Assembly: GCA_020438105.1 (NCBI GenBank)
Contig: JAGQVE010000030.1
Span: 1 to 45,209, forward strand
From: Bacteroidales bacterium
GTDB lineage: Bacteria; Bacteroidota; Bacteroidia; Bacteroidales; JAADJA01
Direction: 5' to 3'
DNA: 45,209 nucleotides
Of the stretch, positions 17,068-27,123 are shown piece by piece. Below the pieces are notes generated by a model, which was not told the DNA's origin, did no database searches, and saw only the letters and a program-made list of their open reading frames with translations. The position numbers and the translations under genes are program-made. Every line of letters starts with the position of its first letter. Within the stretch, counting starts at the first letter, position 1.

Positions 17068-18093
17068 TTAAAATGATAAATACTTACAAGGTGCTCTTTT
17101 AGTAGAAACGCGTGCACAGAATTTTTTTACAAGTGATAACTCAAATCCTCCCTGGTAATGCGATGCCACCCTTTGTTTCGAGACATTAATATCGTACGAA
17201 AACATCATTAAAAAGCGGTTGTATTCAAGTCCCACCATTGGAATTATGTCTCGTCCGAGGCGGTGCCACAGACCCCCATGCAATTTTAGTTCAATGGCAC
17301 TGTATACCAGGTTTGCCCCAAATATGGTTTCCTGCACTCCATGTTGGGTTATAAAATAGATCTCCGGTTTGATCAGCCATTCCGGCGACAATATTCGTTG
17401 TAGTGTAAAATGGGCAATATATTTTCTTTCAAGGCGGCTGCTATTGCTACCGTAAAAGGATTCATAAGGCCGGGTAACATGACTTATACTTCCCCCAAAT
17501 TCATACATCCAGTTCTCATCGACGAGGTGGTGAAAGACTAAACCTATGTTAAAATCAGGATAAAAGATTGTACTGTTTTTAATTAAAGAAATATCAGTGG
17601 AAATAATGGATGGGTCAAAAGCAAGCAAAGTATCGCTCCACTGATTGTTAAATATTAACTTATTAATATTTATGGTACGATTAGTTATTCCTAAACCAAC
17701 TCCAAGACTTCCATATATTGAGTTATCTGAGTTAAACCCCTGGGTGTAATTAACCATTAACATACCCTGTACTTTTGTCAAATCCCCATCTCCGGCATTA
17801 TCATAGTACAAATGACCTCCGAGTCCTACCCAGCCTCTTTGATGCAGGAATTTGGGATAATAACGAGTATCACCCCAGGCGGTATAAGTCTCATAGGGGA
17901 TGGTAAAACTTGCAGCCTGCTGCCGGTAATTCAAACCTGCGCGGAAGTCACAATCAAAATTTCCAGTAAAGCCAGGGTTAATATAAAGAGGTGAAGCATA
18001 CATTTGAGAATAATGTACATCTTGCCCCAAAACTGTTGCTGTCCCGAAAAAAAGCGCAAATACAAATAAAATAACCCCTACGAATCTTTTCAT
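17068..18093 (-). CDS. PorP/SprF family type IX secretion outer-membrane protein
   Basis: 341 aa. A signal peptide (residues 1-23, ending VLGQ) is followed by the family signature D-V-H-Y-S-Q-M-Y-A-S-P-L-Y-I-N-P-G-F-T-G (25-44) and alternating hydrophobic strands of an outer-membrane beta-barrel through to the C-terminal aromatic residue (YLSF). In Flavobacterium, SprF-type proteins are encoded just downstream of the type B-CTD adhesin they serve and are needed for its secretion or attachment to the PorV-free T9SS route. Here the gene is 7 bp downstream of the 1867-aa adhesin, the same arrangement. It is probably the dedicated partner of one or both adhesins upstream. Confidence 0.92.
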   Translation of the reverse strand: MKRFVGVILFVFALFFGTATVLGQDVHYSQMYASPLYINPGFTGNFDCDFRAGLNYRQQAASFTIPYETYTAWGDTRYYPKFLHQRGWVGLGGHLYYDNAGDGDLTKVQGMLMVNYTQGFNSDNSIYGSLGVGLGITNRTININKLIFNNQWSDTLLAFDPSIISTDISLIKNSTIFYPDFNIGLVFHHLVDENWMYEFGGSISHVTRPYESFYGSNSSRLERKYIAHFTLQRILSPEWLIKPEIYFITQHGVQETIFGANLVYSAIELKLHGGLWHRLGRDIIPMVGLEYNRFLMMFSYDINVSKQRVASHYQGGFELSLVKKFCARVSTKRAPCKYLSF

Positions 18094-18100
18094 TCCATTT

Positions 18101-21100
18101 CTACCTCAATAACGTAATATTTCCTGACTCTTCTGCAACACCTTTGTCCATGTATATTACTCTAATATAATAGGTATATACATCCATAGCCTGAGGTTTT
18201 CCTTTGTAGGTACCATCCCATCCGATGGATTTATCATTGGTATGGAACACCAGTTCGCCATAACGGTTAAATACCTTGAAATCCATTTCGGCAAATCCAC
18301 TGCCTTCAACATAAAGTACCTCATTGGAATTATCCCCATTGGGGGAGAATGCCGTTGGTACCCCAAGTTTGCTTGGTGGGTACATAGAAACTACTTTATA
18401 TCCATCAGCCGGACATCCATCAATTTCTACATAAACATGGTATTCAACGGAATCAATGAACCCTGGAACTGTTATTACCCTACTATTTGGATTTGCAATA
18501 GGAATCGAAGGATCGGATGTCCACTCATAATAATCCCCAAATCCAGCATCCATTGTAACGGAATCACCATATTTTACAGTAATATCACTTCCAAGTGCAT
18601 CTTCAGGTTTAGGCACTGGTTTTACAAGCACTGTTTGCGTTGACAAACCTTTACATTTATTGGTTGGATCAATTACATTTACATATATTCCGGAATATTG
18701 GGTTTTTGCCTCAATACTCGGGGTTGTTTCACCATTCCACCATTCATATTGGTAATCTGGTTTATAGGGCGATACATCAAGGTCAATCATGTCTCCTTCG
18801 CAGAATGGGCCGCCCTCAATACTTACAACAGGCGGGAGGTCAACTTCCAGAATAATATAATCCTGAATCCAACATTCATCATCATATTTCACCCAAATAT
18901 TGTAAGTGCCGGGTTCGGTCACCGTTAATTCATCATCGCCTGGATAAGGAGAGTCTTCCCAAAAGTATTGGGTTAAAGGATCTCCATTAAAGTTATTTGC
19001 TTTAATGGTATATTCAACACCATCACAAAAGCGTTCAGTGCGGCCGTTAAAACCAAATATGTATCCCTGAGCATTATCATATATCCAACCCGGAGGAGGA
19101 TTTATTGGATCAGGAAGTGAGCTGTTTAATCCGGTATAAAATTGAATATTGTCACTGGTCGCTGCCACGTCGTATATGTTGATATAATCGCAGGATACGT
19201 CAAATAATCCGGTATCCTTTCTAATATATCCATAGTCAGGTGAATGTGATGAATAGATGGTAATATTCGCACATTGGTTACCTCGTAAATAGAGTGAATC
19301 ATATACAATCTGCTCCTGGTCAAATTCAAATTTAAAGAAGTTTCCCTGGTTGCCTGATGCTGCTGATCCGGGGAACATCACCAATGTGTCAAATTGATTT
19401 ACTCCATAATAATCCGCATTTTTGTTGAATTCACAATATTTAAAGTAGTTTCCTGGAAGTGGATCAGGAGCGCCCATACGTTTATTAGATTTTAAAATGG
19501 TGTAAGCTGTTGATATACACCTGTTGATGTTGTGATGATCTTTAATAAGTGATTGATTTCCCTGAACTAGAACTACATTTGTTTCAGAATTATTAATCAT
19601 GTTTGATGACACACCTGCCATGATCACCGAATCAGCAATAAAGTTACCGCCCAAAACTCCTCCTACGCCAACTAAACTTACCCGGTTGTATTCCACCTGA
19701 TTATACGCATTAACCAGGCTGTCGAAAGTACTTTCAAGACGGATGTTGTTATATTTGAGAAAACTTCCTTTTTCTGTGACGATAACTCCCTCTCCATCAT
19801 CACTAGTAGTTCTGATCGTAGAGTTTTCTGAATTTAAGGTGTAATTAGTTGGATTTACCCACCACACTCGATCCGAACTACGGATAAGGCTGATCGTAGA
19901 ACTATGCATATCTAAAAAACGTTCACCTGGCCAATAAGTTGATTTATATCCTCCGGCAACAATATCATGTTCATTTAATCGGAATTCGCCAAACTTATGA
20001 ATGATTGTTGCTGCAGGTACCGTTTCCAGGTCATCATTCAATGATATTATATCTTCTACACCTTCCAACACTATGTTATTAAGTATTACGTGCTTTTTGT
20101 GATCAAATTCATCAATCGATTGTACGCCACTACCATCATCATACCAGTCGAAATGTATTTCACCGTTAAACATGTAATCCATGCTCTCATTTAAGTACAT
20201 GCTACCAAAAATGTTAAGATTCGCAGTATCAAAGCTGAAAAAGATAGGTTTAAATAGATCTTCACTATGAATCCAGTACATATCATCGCAATATGCATTG
20301 GTTTTGTCAATCATAACTACATCATTGTGTTTTTCAAACGAATTGTCATCAAAGTAGACTATGTTATTTTCGCGTGGTACGCATCCATCCGGTGTAGGAG
20401 GACCACCACTGGTATATGACCAGTGTTGCAGGTCGCCCCATTTGCCCTCACCACCTATCCAGAAGAAGTCTGCCGGTGTATACTCAATAAAATTCCAATT
20501 TGAATTATTACCAAGATTGATTGCATGGAAAGCATCGAAAACTTCATTCCCATCTGTGATGATCTTTAAATCTTTGATTGAAATATAGTTCGCAAATTCA
20601 TCCGGTTGTGAGGGATTTTGGGCTTTGTAATAAATAATTGCTTGTACACCGGTTGAATCTGACTGTATTCTAATAGGGTCATCGCAATCTCCCATTGCTA
20701 GAAAATCATCTAAAATAAAGGTTGTATCCATGGCCGCTTTTGCAGTAAGGGCTTTGAAGGTAAACCGCTTTTCGGGGCCCAGGACCAATTGTGAAAATGT
20801 ATTTTGTCCAAAAATGTTTGCATCACCGAGTAAATAGGCTGTATCGATGGTATTGGCAAGGCGGAAGTTCGTAAGTTTATGCGATTCGAGGTAACCGATT
20901 TGGAGTCCACCAAATATATTGGTTCTTCCAAATAAAAAGGCAGTATCTATTTCAGAGTTTTTCACAAGGCTGTCCTGATCACCATATGACATCAGGAAAT
21001 TTATCCAATATTTATCGTTTAAGAGAGAAAAATTAGATGTTTCATGGAATGTAAGCGTATCAATAATTCCATTCATTAACAGTTTAACCTGGCTATCATA

Positions 21101-23704
21101 AGCATCAACTAAATTGTATGTACACTTACTTTCACTTCTCAGTTCAGATTGTATACCATTTCCCCCCAAACCGAATTCAATATTCCAATATTTTAATTCA
21201 CCTCCATAAGTTCTAATATGACACAATCCCGGAGGTGCTGGAGGCGGTGGTGTATACCAATCACCCAAAGCGCGAATTGTGGATTTTCCGCAATCCAAAA
21301 TAAATTTTTCATCACCAGTGTAACTGGGAGTGGCATTTACCTCCCAACCATTAGCACCATATCGGTGAACAATAACCAGTGTTTTGCCTAATAATTGTAA
21401 TGTGCGATCAAGTGAGTCCCTACTGCTGAAGGCCCCCATTGACCATATATTTGTATCTTTCAGGGCGGCCATATCCCTAACTTTAATATCCCCCGTTACG
21501 AAATAAATTGAATCAGAATTCTCCCAATCCGTTATTATTTCCCATTTTCCATTCTCTCCGCTAAAAAAAACATCACAATACGATTTCCATGCTGGAACAC
21601 CATTTTCATCGCTATAAATGAAATCAATAATATTATATTCTCCCTCAGGATCGTCAACGGATTCAAAATACAAATCACCATAATATTGAAAAGTCATTTC
21701 CGGATCAAGTTCAAACTTTCCCCAAATATGAAGGCTTGTTGTATCAAAAGCAATTCCTACAGAAGTATCTACCACATATTCTCCAATCGTAACATCCCAT
21801 GTTGAGTCAATAATCGTATCAGCAGATGCAAAATACAAAGGTCCGTTTATCCCATCAACCCAAACAAAGTCCTTGCAATGTCCGTGCTTTACGTTAAACA
21901 TAACGGTATCTTCTTCTCCGCCAAAACCAGAATTACTATCAAAATAAACATTATCCAGGCTTGTAGGAGGGCAATTATTTCCGGAACCTCCACTTGATGT
22001 TGCCCAGTGAAAATTACTCGACCAGTCTCCCTGTCCGTTGACCCAATATAGATCGCGTGGTGCTAAATAACTTTGAAAATTAATACCTTCGTTATTACCA
22101 GCATCAATAGCATTGAACACGTTCAGGGTTGCACCAATATTTTTTATATCCTGGATTTGTAGATATTCAGTTGAAGTACCAGAGGCAATGTTGATAATTG
22201 CTTTTCGACCTTCTTTCCTTGAAGTAAGCAAACTAAGTCCATTATTGCATTCACCAGCAACTTCAATTTCCGCAATATTTTGAATATAGGAGTTTGATAA
22301 TATGTTTCCTGGAATGATGAGTGAATCCTCTTGTACCTGATACCAATAACCACTATTTAATGTTAACTTTTCGATGTTGTTATTCCCGATAATATAACTA
22401 TCACCACCTAAAATGACATGATTAAAGTCGGTTTCTCCTCCATATTCTGCACCTAATATGGAAGTAGAACCAATTAAAAGCAGATTATTTACTGTATTTT
22501 CACCAAGGAATGCACATGTCTGTTTATAAAAGTTTACGGAATCACAATTATTATCTGATCCCATAAATTCTGATCTAAGGCTTTCATAAAAAACATCTGC
22601 CAAATAGCTTCCAAATGCATCTATTCTATGAAAATTGCCGTTATAAACATCAAATTTTAATGGCACAGGAAGAGGATCACCAACGGAATCGCAACGTGTA
22701 TAGTAAATATCATGATTGGGGCCCACTACTCTACATTCAATGGGTCCCATCATTGACCAAGCTCCATTAAAAATTAATGTATCCATAGTAACCATTCCTT
22801 CTGTTCCGGGGTTTTTATCTCCATCAATAGTCCCACTACCTAAAAAATGGGTCCTGTCATGAAATGTTCTTATATCAATGTTGCGCAAATTAGAATTCCC
22901 ACTAATAAAATCAATATAATGATAAAATATTTCTGTTCCTTTCGTATTAGTCATATTCCCAGATATTTTAAGATAGGAACCATTACCCTTAAAAAGCAAG
23001 TTTTCCGCATTTAGTACCCAGGAGCCTATAACAAGAGCTTCACAATTTTCTAAATCAAATTCCCTTATTTTATTTCCAATAGTTTGAACTCCACGTGATA
23101 TAATGTTTTTATTATTGGCATCAAATCTCCCGTTTGAGTGATAAAGAACTGGGTTAGGGTCCAAGGGTTCATTTCCAGAAAGAATATAATATAAATCTGT
23201 AGAATCATACATAATAAGGTCATCCTGTAATATCCATTCTCCATAACCTTCAAAATAAAGTGAACTACTGAACTTTGAACCGGCACAAGTAATGGTATTT
23301 CCTGGTTGATCTGAAATAAAACTTATTTTGCCTATATAACGGTTACTTAATAGGGGATGCAGAGTAACCGACCCTGATATTTTAAAATTAGTGGAATTAT
23401 TACCACCCATCATAATAACAGTATCCTTAAGATTTGACCAAACCATGCTCAAACAGGTTGGATTGGCACTGTTAATGAATACCGTGTCAATTTGGGATGG
23501 TGTAAATGAATCTTCATTGAAAATTACATTGTCCGTTCCATCAGGAACCTCGTTTGGAATATTACCTGCTGAGGTTCGCCACATATTGATGTCGGACCAG
23601 TAACCGGTTCCTCCTACCCAATAATAATCTTCAGCATTAGCTGAAAGGATAAGGAATGAGGCTGTTATGAATAGTAAAAATTTAATTGTTTTCATAATAT
23701 TCAA
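18101..23704 (-). CDS. Giant modular surface protein with gliding-motility-associated (type B) C-terminal domain
   Basis: 1867 aa. After a signal peptide (1-24, ending SANA), three large modules follow, headed by W29, W554 and W1082. Each opens W-(V/I)-(G/N)-G-x-G-x-W-(S/G)...W...P...(D/N)-N-(V/I)-x-F-(D/N), then a beta-rich body rich in asymmetric N, S, D and T. The first two end with A-x-x-x-G-N-N. Next come Ig/PKD-like modules (about 1560-1780) and a CHU_C-type C-terminal domain (about 1780-1867) containing PTAFSPNGDNSNEVL, VFNRYGELVF and WDGTYKG, the type B T9SS signal. The body is likely a right-handed beta-helix or beta-solenoid adhesin on the cell surface. It sits between another type B substrate (12 bp upstream) and PorP/SprF (7 bp downstream). 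It resembles SprB in arrangement only, not in sequence. Confidence 0.9.
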   Translation of the reverse strand: MNIMKTIKFLLFITASFLILSANAEDYYWVGGTGYWSDINMWRTSAGNIPNEVPDGTDNVIFNEDSFTPSQIDTVFINSANPTCLSMVWSNLKDTVIMMGGNNSTNFKISGSVTLHPLLSNRYIGKISFISDQPGNTITCAGSKFSSSLYFEGYGEWILQDDLIMYDSTDLYYILSGNEPLDPNPVLYHSNGRFDANNKNIISRGVQTIGNKIREFDLENCEALVIGSWVLNAENLLFKGNGSYLKISGNMTNTKGTEIFYHYIDFISGNSNLRNIDIRTFHDRTHFLGSGTIDGDKNPGTEGMVTMDTLIFNGAWSMMGPIECRVVGPNHDIYYTRCDSVGDPLPVPLKFDVYNGNFHRIDAFGSYLADVFYESLRSEFMGSDNNCDSVNFYKQTCAFLGENTVNNLLLIGSTSILGAEYGGETDFNHVILGGDSYIIGNNNIEKLTLNSGYWYQVQEDSLIIPGNILSNSYIQNIAEIEVAGECNNGLSLLTSRKEGRKAIINIASGTSTEYLQIQDIKNIGATLNVFNAIDAGNNEGINFQSYLAPRDLYWVNGQGDWSSNFHWATSSGGSGNNCPPTSLDNVYFDSNSGFGGEEDTVMFNVKHGHCKDFVWVDGINGPLYFASADTIIDSTWDVTIGEYVVDTSVGIAFDTTSLHIWGKFELDPEMTFQYYGDLYFESVDDPEGEYNIIDFIYSDENGVPAWKSYCDVFFSGENGKWEIITDWENSDSIYFVTGDIKVRDMAALKDTNIWSMGAFSSRDSLDRTLQLLGKTLVIVHRYGANGWEVNATPSYTGDEKFILDCGKSTIRALGDWYTPPPPAPPGLCHIRTYGGELKYWNIEFGLGGNGIQSELRSESKCTYNLVDAYDSQVKLLMNGIIDTLTFHETSNFSLLNDKYWINFLMSYGDQDSLVKNSEIDTAFLFGRTNIFGGLQIGYLESHKLTNFRLANTIDTAYLLGDANIFGQNTFSQLVLGPEKRFTFKALTAKAAMDTTFILDDFLAMGDCDDPIRIQSDSTGVQAIIYYKAQNPSQPDEFANYISIKDLKIITDGNEVFDAFHAINLGNNSNWNFIEYTPADFFWIGGEGKWGDLQHWSYTSGGPPTPDGCVPRENNIVYFDDNSFEKHNDVVMIDKTNAYCDDMYWIHSEDLFKPIFFSFDTANLNIFGSMYLNESMDYMFNGEIHFDWYDDGSGVQSIDEFDHKKHVILNNIVLEGVEDIISLNDDLETVPAATIIHKFGEFRLNEHDIVAGGYKSTYWPGERFLDMHSSTISLIRSSDRVWWVNPTNYTLNSENSTIRTTSDDGEGVIVTEKGSFLKYNNIRLESTFDSLVNAYNQVEYNRVSLVGVGGVLGGNFIADSVIMAGVSSNMINNSETNVVLVQGNQSLIKDHHNINRCISTAYTILKSNKRMGAPDPLPGNYFKYCEFNKNADYYGVNQFDTLVMFPGSAASGNQGNFFKFEFDQEQIVYDSLYLRGNQCANITIYSSHSPDYGYIRKDTGLFDVSCDYINIYDVAATSDNIQFYTGLNSSLPDPINPPPGWIYDNAQGYIFGFNGRTERFCDGVEYTIKANNFNGDPLTQYFWEDSPYPGDDELTVTEPGTYNIWVKYDDECWIQDYIILEVDLPPVVSIEGGPFCEGDMIDLDVSPYKPDYQYEWWNGETTPSIEAKTQYSGIYVNVIDPTNKCKGLSTQTVLVKPVPKPEDALGSDITVKYGDSVTMDAGFGDYYEWTSDPSIPIANPNSRVITVPGFIDSVEYHVYVEIDGCPADGYKVVSMYPPSKLGVPTAFSPNGDNSNEVLYVEGSGFAEMDFKVFNRYGELVFHTNDKSIGWDGTYKGKPQAMDVYTYYIRVIYMDKGVAEESGNITLLR
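19085..23620 (-). repeat. Three tandem ~525-residue modules inside the 1867-aa protein
   Basis: The module heads are at W29 (23620), W554 (22045) and W1082 (20461), giving spacings of 525 and 528 residues; the third module is shorter, about 460 residues, ending near 19085. Heads are similar in protein sequence (W-V-G-G-T-G-Y-W-S-D, W-V-N-G-Q-G-D-W-S-S, W-I-G-G-E-G-K-W-G-D) but well diverged at DNA level, so the duplication is old. Confidence 0.8.
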
Positions 23705-23716
23705 AGCAAGTTAAAT

Positions 23717-26700
23717 TTATTTTCCTGTGCCTAAAACGGTCAGGCTACCTTTATATGTTTTTTTAATTTTATCAGGACCATATGTAGCTTCCAAAATCCA
23801 AAAATAAGTTCCATCAGCTACGGGATTCCCATTTTGTTTACCATCCCATCCCGAAGTAAAATCATTGGATTCCCATACCTTTTCACCCCAACGGTTAAAT
23901 ACCATAATGGTGTGGGAGTCCACACCACTCCAGTTCGGTCCTGGTTTAAAAATGTCATTTTTATCATCTCCATTTGGAGTAATAACAATTGGCACGTCCA
24001 CAAAATATACTTCCACTATGATATTATCTGAATTTTTACAGAACCCATCAAATACTTCTACCCAAATACTATCCTTTTGAGAAATATCTTCGTATGCAAT
24101 GGTGATTGTTGAGGAGCTTATATTGGGATTTCCATTCCACTCATAAGTTTGGAAATTTCCCGGATCCAGGACAACTGTTTCTCCGGGGAACAGTAGCACG
24201 TTCTCACCCAGGTCAGGGCTCGGCAATGGATTTACCGTTACAGTTTTAGTGTCTTCATCTTCACCACAGATATTAGATAATTTCAAAGTATAATTACCAC
24301 TGCTTGTTACCATGTAAGTGGTGGATTCAGATGCTTCACCGTTCCAGTAAATATCAAAATTGCCAGCTTGTGTTGTCAGCCATATCGTATCTCCTTCACA
24401 AACCATATCATTTCCGGTAATTTCTGCATTAGGAATAGGATATTCATTAACATAAGTTGAATCCGCAGAAGGACAGCCATAATAATACGCTGCATTTACT
24501 GTATACCATCCCCCACTTTCTATTGATATGGTACTTGTATTGGTTACACCATTGCTCCAGTCATAATTATCAAATCCTCCAGTGGCCTGAAGTGTAATTA
24601 TATCACCTTGGCAGAGACTAAGTGAGTCCTCCGGAAGTTTCACCACATCACCAACTTCAGCAAAAACGGTGTCACTGCCCATACAGCCATGAATATCAGT
24701 TACATCAACATAGTATAATCCTGCTTCAACTACAAAAAAGAAGGGATTTGAAGAATTGTCCTGCCAGGTATATGAAAGGTAATTCCCTAAAGCCTCTAGT
24801 GTTGTTGTTTCGCCAAAACACAATTGCAAATCCGGTCCAAGATCAGGGTCAGGGGAAGCCCAGAGGCCAATTGTAATTTCGTCATCTGATTCACCACATC
24901 CACTGATAACATGCAATGAATAAGTTCCCGCTTGGGAAACAGAGATGGATGCAGTTGTGTCTCCTGTAGACCATTGATAATGATCATAAATTCCATTTGG
25001 TTTCAACACTATTTGGGTGCCTGAACAGATTGAAGTATCAGGGCCTAATGTAAAACCAATAGTTGGGTCATCCACATAAAGGAATGCAGAATCCGTATCA
25101 ACACAATTTCCAATACCTACTTCGCACCAATAAACTCCAGTTTGCGAAGCTGTGAATGTTTGACCAGTACTTCCGTTTTGCCATAAATATGATTGATAGC
25201 CTGACCCGGCATCAAACGTGTAGTTCTCTCCAATACAAATTGAGGCCGTATCAACTCCTAAATCCGCCTCTACAATTGTTTGAATCACTAGAACTGAATC
25301 GGATCTTGTGCAACCTCCAGGTCCTACTACCGTTACAAAATACAAGCCTTCTTCAGTAACCTTAAACGTACTATCAGAGGAACCATCCTGCCAGAAATAA
25401 CCTAGATATCCACCTCCAGCGTTAAGTAGTAAACTATCGCCTTCGCATATTACGGTTGTATCTGGCCCGAGATCCACTTCAGGGTTAGGGAATACAATTA
25501 CCTGAATAGAGTCTGATACTGTATCAAGACAAAGATCCATAACCTGAACGTAAAACATAGTAGTAGTATCGGGAGTAACAGAAAGCGTATCATTGTCAAC
25601 AGAGAACCCATTCCATTCGTATGAATATGTGGGTATGCCGTTGTATGTTTGTACCCATAGATCAACAGTTTGCCCCTGGCAAATTACTGTATTCGGGCTG
25701 GTTTGAGTAATCATATCAATATAATCCACAATGACAAATTCAACGGTGTCATACCTGATTATACAGCCCAAAGTATTTTCAATGATAAGTCGAATTGTTT
25801 CTTCTCCTTCAATAGCTATATCTTTGAGAGGTACCACATGGATCGCAACGGAATCTTCACCCTCTTCAAAGGTAACACAGTTGTCAATAGGCTCATAGTC
25901 AATTCCATTGGTAGCAGTTCCCTCAATTTCAAAACATACAGTAATTGGTGCATAACTTGGATCTGGAAGACGGAATATAATATCGGCTTCAACACAGCCT
26001 TCGATCATGTTATCTGAAACTCCTTGTGGATATGGATCTGATTCAACCTCAATTCTGGGGCTTTCAAAACTATTTTCTTCAATAAAAACTCCCGAGTCAA
26101 AAATATGGTCACCTGCATCAGCAACACCCATTTTGATATGATACATTTCACAAGGAACTACTAGTAACCATGCAGTAAGCACGGTAGTTAAGCCATCGTA
26201 CTCCAGTGTAATGCCATTGGTATTGTCATTGTAAAATTCGCAATGAGTACATGGTCCATTTGGAACTACTCCACAGTTTGAATGACCGTTATTTACATTA
26301 TTAATTGTAACACTGGTATTAGTTGTTCCGGGAATAATTGCCACATTTTTGTCAGAATAAAAACCTCCTAGGGGGTCCGGTCCGGATATGAAGTACCCGA
26401 AAACATCATTGAAAGTTGAAAAGACATAATCACTATACTCTTCTGAACCAAAAACATATCTGAACCTCAGTGTGTCTGATTCAGGAACAAAATCAAATTC
26501 AAGTACTGAAGCATCATAAGTAGTTGCTGTTGTAATTGCATTTAAGGAAGGGTGTCCTCCCAGGTTATTACTAACACCAGAGCCACAACCTATGCTCGGT
26601 CCTGGAATTACGTTTCCTGATCCGGAAGTAAGAAATATCCCGCTATTTATTCCAAGATTTGTAGTATTACCGTTTGAAAAGATCCCGCGGGCCACATTGG

Positions 26701-26884
26701 CCCCTTGAAATGTGACATTATCATATTGAATGCCGTCGCCAACTATGTTTTCAACCATATCCTCCGGAGTAACAGAAGGACCAGTAGCAATATTTATCTG
26801 AGCGTGCAGTCCAATCGAAAGTAATAAAAGGAAGACTATTAGCGTACTTATTTTTGTGAAAATGTAATTCACCTGTGATTTCAT
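23717..26884 (-). CDS. Choice-of-anchor L / Ig-like repeat protein with type B T9SS C-terminal domain
   Basis: 1055 aa. The signal peptide (1-28, ending LHAQ) precedes a choice-of-anchor L domain (about 30-280: TPEDMVENIVGDGI, GIFLTSG, FRYVFGSEEYSDYV). A Calx-beta-like domain follows (about 300-385; GTATNGIDYEPI, EGEETIRLIIE). Then come eight Ig-like modules of about 70 residues with the pattern L-G-x-D-x-x-x-C-x-G-x-x-x-x-L ... Y-x-W-x-(N/D/T)-G-x-x, and a CHU_C domain (about 960-1055: PIVITPNGDDKNDIF, VFNRWGEKVW, WDGKQNG). It is an exported, surface-attached adhesin-like protein. It is the first gene of the operon, with the giant 1867-aa protein 12 bp downstream. The substrate or ligand is unknown. 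Confidence 0.9.
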   Translation of the reverse strand: MKSQVNYIFTKISTLIVFLLLLSIGLHAQINIATGPSVTPEDMVENIVGDGIQYDNVTFQGANVARGIFSNGNTTNLGINSGIFLTSGSGNVIPGPSIGCGSGVSNNLGGHPSLNAITTATTYDASVLEFDFVPESDTLRFRYVFGSEEYSDYVFSTFNDVFGYFISGPDPLGGFYSDKNVAIIPGTTNTSVTINNVNNGHSNCGVVPNGPCTHCEFYNDNTNGITLEYDGLTTVLTAWLLVVPCEMYHIKMGVADAGDHIFDSGVFIEENSFESPRIEVESDPYPQGVSDNMIEGCVEADIIFRLPDPSYAPITVCFEIEGTATNGIDYEPIDNCVTFEEGEDSVAIHVVPLKDIAIEGEETIRLIIENTLGCIIRYDTVEFVIVDYIDMITQTSPNTVICQGQTVDLWVQTYNGIPTYSYEWNGFSVDNDTLSVTPDTTTMFYVQVMDLCLDTVSDSIQVIVFPNPEVDLGPDTTVICEGDSLLLNAGGGYLGYFWQDGSSDSTFKVTEEGLYFVTVVGPGGCTRSDSVLVIQTIVEADLGVDTASICIGENYTFDAGSGYQSYLWQNGSTGQTFTASQTGVYWCEVGIGNCVDTDSAFLYVDDPTIGFTLGPDTSICSGTQIVLKPNGIYDHYQWSTGDTTASISVSQAGTYSLHVISGCGESDDEITIGLWASPDPDLGPDLQLCFGETTTLEALGNYLSYTWQDNSSNPFFFVVEAGLYYVDVTDIHGCMGSDTVFAEVGDVVKLPEDSLSLCQGDIITLQATGGFDNYDWSNGVTNTSTISIESGGWYTVNAAYYYGCPSADSTYVNEYPIPNAEITGNDMVCEGDTIWLTTQAGNFDIYWNGEASESTTYMVTSSGNYTLKLSNICGEDEDTKTVTVNPLPSPDLGENVLLFPGETVVLDPGNFQTYEWNGNPNISSSTITIAYEDISQKDSIWVEVFDGFCKNSDNIIVEVYFVDVPIVITPNGDDKNDIFKPGPNWSGVDSHTIMVFNRWGEKVWESNDFTSGWDGKQNGNPVADGTYFWILEATYGPDKIKKTYKGSLTVLGTGK

Positions 26885-27021
26885 TTTATTTGGTAATTTT
26901 ATTCCTAAAACAACGGATTTCCCCGAAAGGTTTACTATATAATAACATTATGACATTGGCATCAGGAAAAAGGTTGCCTCTTATTCCATGATTCCTCAGC
27001 CTTGCTATTTTTATTGATCCA

Positions 27022-27055
27022 CAAATTTATAACATTTTTTTAAACGTGTAATCAA
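27022..27055 (-). promoter_or_regulatory. Possible promoter of the T9SS adhesin operon
   Basis: On the minus strand, TTG (27053-27055), 23 bp, then TAAATTTG (27022-27029), an exact -7 match. The spacing is slightly long. It implies an untranslated leader of roughly 130 nt before the ATG at 26884. Confidence 0.35.
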
Positions 27056-27084
27056 TTGTTTATAAGCAGTTACAAAGTTTCAGT

Positions 27085-27111
27085 AAACGGAGTTTGTTTT
27101 TTAATCCGTTT
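27085..27111. terminator. Weak inverted repeat after the YihY gene
   Basis: AAACGGA / TCCGTTT (27085-27091 with 27105-27111), 13-27 bp past the YihY stop. It lacks a T tract on the minus strand, so as a terminator it is doubtful. Confidence 0.25.
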
Positions 27112-27123
27112 GTTAATTATTTG

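Noticed and set aside
18157..18928. Overlapping frames on both strands near the C-terminal end of the 1867-aa gene
   Set aside because: The CHU_C sorting domain is intact in the main frame, so no frameshift or separate gene is needed.
27085..27111. Strong terminator after the YihY gene
   Set aside because: The stem is only 7 bp with no T tract on the transcribed side; kept only as a low-confidence inverted repeat.
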